Assembly (NCBI GenBank): GCA_036384495.1 | Contig: DASVMD010000075.1 | Location: forward strand, 1-7,125 | DNA length: 7,125 nt | Direction of reading: 5' to 3' | Source of the DNA: JAQGHB01 sp036384495 | GTDB taxonomy: Bacteria; Patescibacteriota; Saccharimonadia; Saccharimonadales; UBA4665 | In this document: positions 5,725-7,125 of the stretch, one piece after another | Layout: each line of letters starts with the position of its first letter | Numbering within the stretch: the stretch's first letter is position 1 | The notes under the pieces: model-generated | The model's database searches: none | What the model saw: only the letters and a program-made list of their open reading frames with translations | Told to the model about the DNA's origin: nothing | Translations under genes and position numbers: made by a program

Positions 5725-6351
5725 ATGACTATCGCAGTTATCGCCGCTAATGGCCGCACCGGACAAGCCTTTGTGCACCGCGCCGTCAATGCCGGCTACA
5801 AAGTACACGCCGGAATACACTCCCACAACACGCTCGCGTCACATCCTAACCTAGTAGTGATGCAGTGCGACGGCACGCAAGAAGATCAGGTACGAGCGCT
5901 CCTGAACGGCGCCGACGTCGTCGTAAGCCTGATCGGTCATGTCCGACACTCGCCAAAGCGCGTCCAGACCGAAACCATCCGCAATGTCATAAAAGTCATG
6001 CAAGAAAACGGCAGCACTCGGCTGGTCAGCCTCACCGGCACTGGCGTCCGATTCCCCGGCGATAAAGTCAGCCTGCGCGACCGATTCCTAAACGCTTTGT
6101 TGCATATTGTGCAGCCACCACGCGTGAAAGACGGCATCGAGCACGCCAAACTCATCCAGGCCAGCGGCCTGGAGTGGACCATTCTACGCGTCTTGCGGCT
6201 CCAGAATCGAACACCAAAGCCCTATGTATTACTAGAACACGGCCCGACAAAAGCTTCAGTCAGCCGCGAAGAAGTCGCCGTGGCACTGATGCAAATCCTA
6301 GAACAGCACAGTTTTGTGCAGCAAGCACCTATGATTGGCCGCCCCGCCTAA
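5725..6351 (+). CDS. NAD(P)-binding Rossmann protein, atypical SDR (NmrA-like)
   Basis: A 208-residue protein of the NAD(P)H-binding atypical short-chain dehydrogenase group. The N-terminal strand and glycine loop read TIAVIAANGRTGQAFVHRAV (2-21), a variant of the usual GATG.TG. The rest of the fold follows: acidic D49/D64 strand ends, GADVVVSLIG (62-71), the RLVSLTGTGV strand (99-108), and a C-terminal region with LEWTILRVLRL (149-159) and VSREEVAVALMQIL (179-192). No classic YxxxK catalytic pair is apparent, as is common in this group. Members act as NAD(P)H-dependent reductases or redox-sensing binders; which one applies cannot be read here. Start choice: an ATG at 5671 is in frame, but the ATG at 5725 has GAAAGGA nearby (AAAGGA at 5711-5716) and begins right at the first Rossmann strand. 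It is divergent from the DUF1345 gene and followed at once by the 168-residue protein. Confidence 0.88.
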   Translation: MTIAVIAANGRTGQAFVHRAVNAGYKVHAGIHSHNTLASHPNLVVMQCDGTQEDQVRALLNGADVVVSLIGHVRHSPKRVQTETIRNVIKVMQENGSTRLVSLTGTGVRFPGDKVSLRDRFLNALLHIVQPPRVKDGIEHAKLIQASGLEWTILRVLRLQNRTPKPYVLLEHGPTKASVSREEVAVALMQILEQHSFVQQAPMIGRPA

Positions 6352-6353
6352 CT

Positions 6354-6860
6354 ATGAGCCGCACCGTTGTTGTCGACGACACCATGCAGCAGGGGTACAC
6401 GTACAGCCTACAGGAGCCTGTCGGTCAACATTTCGATCCGGAATTTAAGCCCGAGCTTACCCCAAAACAGATGCTGACGCTCGGCGTCTTCGGCGGCTCC
6501 TACCTTAACGATTGCCAGGGTGAATTTCCTGCAGACTGGTTTACCAACGCTCGTCTGCACGACGGCGGCCCTGATCCAGCCTGTAACTTTTTTGAAATAG
6601 CAGCCAGTCAGCCGCTCTCTGTCTGGCAGGCAAAAGGTTGGATATACAAAGATGACCCTCGAGGCTGGTTTCAGTGGTACTGTCGCTACTACATGGGGCG
6701 CCGCATACCAGAGGAAGATGCTCGCCAAATCGCTCGCTGGAAAGCCATGCGTAGGCATATCGGACAAATAAAAGCTCATTGCCATCCTGGAGATCTCACC
6801 TGTCGTAAAAGGCAACGCCAGGCTCTGTTGCATTGGGCCTATGACAGTCGCGTCATATAG
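6354..6860 (+). CDS. Conserved protein of unknown function (GWFQWYCRYYMGRR family)
   Basis: A 168-residue soluble, aromatic- and Arg-rich protein. I recall close relatives in many bacteria and in plants, all lacking an assigned function, with the core GWFQWYCRYYMGRRIPEEDA (104-123), the preceding NFFEIAASQPLSVWQAKGWI (78-97) and the tail PGDLTC.....ALLHWAYDSR (145-166). Conserved Cys (C54, C77, C110, C143, C150) and His (H69, H135, H142, H144) are plentiful; a metal or redox site is possible but unproven. There is no signal peptide or membrane segment. Start choice: the frame is open upstream to 6174, but that part overlaps the preceding gene; the ATG at 6354 lies two bases after that gene's stop and starts the conserved region. 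There is no ribosome binding site, so translation probably depends on ribosomes finishing the NAD(P)-binding gene, placing both in one operon. Confidence 0.85.
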   Translation: MSRTVVVDDTMQQGYTYSLQEPVGQHFDPEFKPELTPKQMLTLGVFGGSYLNDCQGEFPADWFTNARLHDGGPDPACNFFEIAASQPLSVWQAKGWIYKDDPRGWFQWYCRYYMGRRIPEEDARQIARWKAMRRHIGQIKAHCHPGDLTCRKRQRQALLHWAYDSRVI

Positions 6861-6962
6861 TTTCGATCCAATTCTGAAATTTTTATTAAAATATAGAGTT
6901 GCTTATATGGTAAATTTAGTTTTTTAATTTTTATTTAAGACTAGTCTGCTAATAATAGGCGC
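6861..6962. promoter_or_regulatory. AT-rich leader of the second receiver gene with 10-bp palindrome
   Basis: About 100 bases of very low GC between two GC-richer genes. It holds TAAATTTA (6911-6918), several A/T tracts and a perfect palindrome AGACTAGTCT (6938-6947). Directly after it comes TG-C-TAATAAT (TG at 6947-6948; AATAAT at 6951-6956 is a 5-of-6 -10 match). Only 6 bases then separate this from the ATG at 6963, suggesting a leaderless or near-leaderless start. The A/T tracts could act as an UP element; the palindrome could be an operator. No clear terminator for the upstream operon was found. Confidence 0.4.
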
Positions 6963-7125
6963 ATGACAGAACTACTTTTTATAGAAGACGGTCGTGAGAT
7001 GGCTCTAGCGCTCATGCAGGCACTGGCGACCAGCCACCGCATTACCCACATAGAAACCGGCCTGGAAGGCATTGAGGCAGCCCTTACCGGCGCGTTCGAC
7101 GCCATACTGCTTGATCTTGCTCTGC
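6963..7125 (+). CDS. Response regulator receiver domain, partial (runs off right edge)
   Basis: The first 54 residues of a receiver domain: strand 1 ELLFIEDG with acidic pair E8-D9, helix 1, strand 2 ITHIETG, helix 2, and strand 3 AILLDLAL with phospho-acceptor D51. The C-terminal part lies outside the window, so it cannot be said whether a DNA-binding output domain (OmpR type is common for such starts) follows. The protein differs from the regulator at 1741-2184 and is not a copy of it. The ATG has at most a weak AGG before it and lies 6 bases after a -10-like element. Confidence 0.85.
   Translation, partial: MTELLFIEDGREMALALMQALATSHRITHIETGLEGIEAALTGAFDAILLDLAL

Noticed and set aside
6174..6353. 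N-terminal extension of the 168-residue protein back to 6174
   Set aside because: It overlaps the preceding gene in another frame, and conservation begins only at the ATG at 6354.

Overview
This 7.1 kb window looks like an ordinary chromosomal segment of a small-genome bacterium. The best guess is a Candidate Phyla Radiation lineage, most likely Saccharibacteria (TM7). The guess rests on remembered resemblance rather than a search. It draws on the stand-alone CheY-like receiver protein, the DrrA/DrrB exporter, a VOC protein ending in IAWFKDPSGNILSVLQD, the conserved GWFQWYCRYYMGRR protein, and a short protein opening MARLPTPGKDEGTWG. UGA is used as a stop (for example the DUF1345 gene), which argues against the UGA-glycine CPR lineages. 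No rRNA, tRNA, CRISPR array, insertion sequence or integrase was seen.

Layout: the left edge carries what looks like the promoter, ribosome binding site and first codons of a minus-strand gene that leaves the window. A gene-poor stretch follows, then a short plus-strand gene (338-649) that may be frameshifted and continue to 707. On the minus strand lie an unrecognised multi-pass membrane protein (771-1697) and, upstream of it, a single-domain response regulator (1741-2184). A divergent promoter region at 2185-2321 separates that regulator from a plus-strand VOC-fold gene (2322-2708). The VOC gene collides tail to tail, with a 4-bp overlap, with a four-gene minus-strand cluster. In transcription order the cluster is a DUF1345 membrane protein (5594-4941), a DrrA-type ABC ATPase (4899-3940), a DrrB-type ABC-2 permease (3940-3131) and a PhnB-like VOC protein (3115-2705).

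A second divergent region (5595-5724), containing a perfect inverted repeat, separates this cluster from a plus-strand pair: an atypical NAD(P)-binding Rossmann protein (5725-6351) and, two bases later, a conserved protein of unknown function (6354-6860). After an AT-rich spacer, a second receiver-domain protein begins at 6963 and runs off the right edge.

Functionally, the ATPase and permease should form one ABC exporter, of the type linked to drug or small-molecule efflux. The flanking VOC, DUF1345 and NAD(P)-binding genes fit a general detoxification and envelope theme, but nothing here fixes a substrate. Two modes of translation start appear side by side: strong AAAGGAG-type sites inside the exporter cluster, and at least three starts lying 6-11 bases behind a -10-like hexamer with no clear ribosome binding site, which suggests leaderless messages.
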